From contig NZ_NERX01000002.1 in the NCBI RefSeq assembly GCF_003063335.1, positions 186,001-250,000 of the forward strand: a stretch of 64,000 nucleotides of DNA, in the 5' to 3' direction. This DNA comes from Limnohabitans sp. MMS-10A-192 (GTDB taxonomy: Bacteria > Pseudomonadota > Gammaproteobacteria > Burkholderiales > Burkholderiaceae_C). Under the pieces are notes generated by a model. The model did not search any database. It had not been told where the DNA came from and saw only the letters and a list, made by a program, of their open reading frames with translations. Both the position numbers and the translations under genes were made by a program. Shown piece after piece: positions 63,892 through 64,000 of this stretch (position 1 is the stretch's first letter; each line of letters starts with the position of its first letter).

Positions 63892-64000
63892 ATGACGGTC
63901 ATTGAACACGCTTCCATCTATGCCCAACGCCGCGCCCGCGTGGCTGCCCAATTGGGCGCTGGTGGCATCGCCATCGTCCCCACCGCACCTGAGCGGCAGC
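63892..64000 (+). CDS. pepP: Xaa-Pro aminopeptidase, N-terminal fragment (cut by window edge)
   Basis: The first 36 residues only, IEHASIYAQRRARVAAQLGA then GGIAIVPTAPERQ, which match the N-terminal domain of aminopeptidase P. The enzyme removes an N-terminal residue before proline. It starts 36 bp after murU, probably in one transcript. The metal-binding domain lies beyond the window, so the call rests on the N-terminus. Confidence 0.75.
   Translation, partial: MTVIEHASIYAQRRARVAAQLGAGGIAIVPTAPERQ

Overview
The window looks like the chromosome of a Burkholderiales bacterium, most like the Comamonadaceae (the Limnohabitans, Rhodoferax and Acidovorax side). The reasons are the GC-rich host genes, the recX-recA block close to argC and sucCD, the line TerC - type IV pilin - oligosaccharyltransferase - metacaspase - moaC - M48 protease, and the tkt-gap pair. 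This placement is from protein recognition and gene order by eye; no database search was possible. No rRNA, tRNA or CRISPR array was seen.

Layout. 1-10.0 kb: the N-terminal part of a sensor kinase, the AsmA-like protein YhdP, glnE, and a TonB-dependent receptor. 10.5-17.6 kb: a hydrolase, then a tightly overlapped run (exported glutathione peroxidase, FAD amine-oxidase-like protein, DUF1365, cyclopropane-fatty-acid synthase-like methyltransferase, chalcone-isomerase-like, DUF3833, SDR, NTF2-like). This run resembles the lipid-modifying stress operon that in other proteobacteria sits beside an ECF sigma factor and photolyase, both absent here. 17.7-24.2 kb: GST, purB, yaeQ, a DUF3717/DUF1289 protein, a TerC-family gene behind a probable yybP-ykoY (Mn2+) riboswitch, an M48/BepA-like protease and moaC.

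24.1-30.0 kb is an AT-richer integrated element placed inside the 3' end of moaC. It carries a tyrosine integrase, a primase-polymerase/VapE helicase, a lipoprotein and a small XRE regulator. A second 184-bp copy of the moaC 3' end lies at the far side, so the element appears to have supplied a replacement end that keeps moaC intact. Paired TGTCCCA motifs with identical 11-bp spacing lie just inside both ends. It has no capsid or packaging genes and looks like a minimal phage-satellite-type element.

30-44 kb is host again: metacaspase-like protein, pilin and its probable glycosyltransferase, a second TerC protein, sucD-sucC, argC, recX-recA, a MarR regulator, a TctD/TctE-type two-component system, GST, a small membrane protein and birA. 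44.4-48.2 kb holds a SET-domain methyltransferase with a Lys-rich tail, divergent from a topoisomerase III ending in a Lys/Ala-rich linker and a SWIB domain: two eukaryote-like chromatin modules side by side.

48.4-64 kb: a repeat-containing surface protein with a biofilm-protein prefix but no visible secretion tail, an SMP-30 lactonase, an acyl-CoA ligase, a three-gene set (3-hydroxyisobutyrate-dehydrogenase-like, ornithine-cyclodeaminase-like, RidA), two GAPDH paralogues (one with a HexR-like operator, one downstream of tkt), a small His-containing helical protein, a GMC oxidoreductase, murU, and the start of an aminopeptidase P gene. Several dispersed repeat families lie between genes, often between convergent ones.
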